From NCBI GenBank assembly GCA_028752905.1, contig JAQNBH010000002.1, forward strand, positions 34,014,596 to 34,078,595: a stretch of 64,000 bases of DNA, in the 5' to 3' direction. Numbering within the stretch: the stretch's first letter is position 1; every line of letters begins with the position of its first letter. The notes under the pieces were generated by a model. It was not told the origin of the DNA and made no database searches. It saw only the letters and a list, made by a program, of their open reading frames with translations. Shown in pieces: positions 63,831 through 64,000 of this stretch. The position numbers were made by a program, and so were the translations under genes. The DNA comes from Cladorhizidae sp. MBARI D1340-BT2 (taxonomy: Eukaryota > Porifera > Demospongiae > Poecilosclerida > Cladorhizidae).

Positions 63831-64000
63831 TATAGTCCCACAGCCAGAGCTAGGGCTGTTACAGTGTCAAGGTTAAGGCTAGGGCTGTTATATGCCATGG
63901 CTAATGCCATTATAGTTCCACGGCTAGGGCTGTTATAGTGCCAGGCTAGGGCATTATAGTGCCACAGCTAGGGGACTAGGGCTTTGATAGTGCCACAGCT
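63831..64000. repeat. Degenerate edge of the 52-bp array
   Basis: Irregular copies of ggctagggctgttatagtgc + cacagc with variable spacing. The array continues past the window edge. Confidence 0.8.

Noticed and set aside
61925..64000. Telomere or subtelomere
   Set aside because: The repeat is CTAGGG-rich but the unit is 52 bp and contains other sequence; a gene exon lies directly beside it.
1..64000. tRNA or rRNA genes
   Set aside because: I looked for T-loop-like GTTCRANYC words with a matching acceptor stem and found none I could support by eye; a covariance search would be decisive.

Overview
The window looks like nuclear DNA of an early-branching marine animal, most likely a sponge. This is inferred from gene content: a TRAF-type RING/MATH relic, a phosphagen kinase relic, an NLR (NACHT) fragment, an ankyrin-ROC-COR-death gene with short phase-0 exons, and a large intronless beta-helix membrane protein. 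The DNA is AT-rich and dense with transposon fossils and minisatellites. No bacterial operon structure is present.

Layout. 1-2.3 kb: no recognisable gene. 2.3-4.3 kb: 42-bp minisatellite. 4.3-6.1 kb: decayed Tigger/pogo transposon on the minus strand. 8.3-10.1 kb: two LINE tails and a second pogo relic. 11.3-13.3 kb: intron-containing phosphagen kinase pseudogene. 14.8-16.4 kb: decayed hAT transposase. 16.6-25.8 kb: a SWIM-YqaJ-PHD gene relic cut in two by an LTR retrotransposon (16906-24296, minus strand, 5-bp target duplication CATGG). That retrotransposon carries its own nested hAT element (18996-22115, 5-bp duplication CACAT). 25.9-27.3 kb: TRAF pseudogene. 28-31.4 kb: hammerhead-like motifs, a minisatellite made from one of them, and relics of an unnamed family and of a LINE. 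32.4-36.1 kb: an intact long gene for a secreted or surface beta-helix protein with a multi-pass membrane C-terminus. 37-39.4 kb: decayed repeat-type gene on the minus strand. 42-43 kb: the best hammerhead motif and another LINE tail.

43.8-61.8 kb is one host gene on the minus strand whose splice phases can be followed exon by exon: ankyrin repeat exons, a linker/coiled-coil exon, a coiled-coil exon, one 1959-bp ROC-COR GTPase exon and two death-fold exons. It starts upstream of the window, beyond the right-hand edge. Its introns hold a foldback element, hammerhead-like motifs, two TTAA-flanked transposons joined at a shared TTAA, an NLR fragment and three large minisatellites (27, 20 and 52 bp).

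Only two genes look functional: the beta-helix membrane protein and the ankyrin-ROC-COR-death gene. Everything else with coding similarity is broken by stops, frameshifts or insertions. The most informative items are the LTR element's gene order (integrase ahead of an RNase H-like tail, with a SCAN-like gag, as in Gmr1-type Ty3/gypsy elements), the minisatellite that multiplies a 3' splice site, the hammerhead-derived sequences, and the back-to-back TTAA elements.
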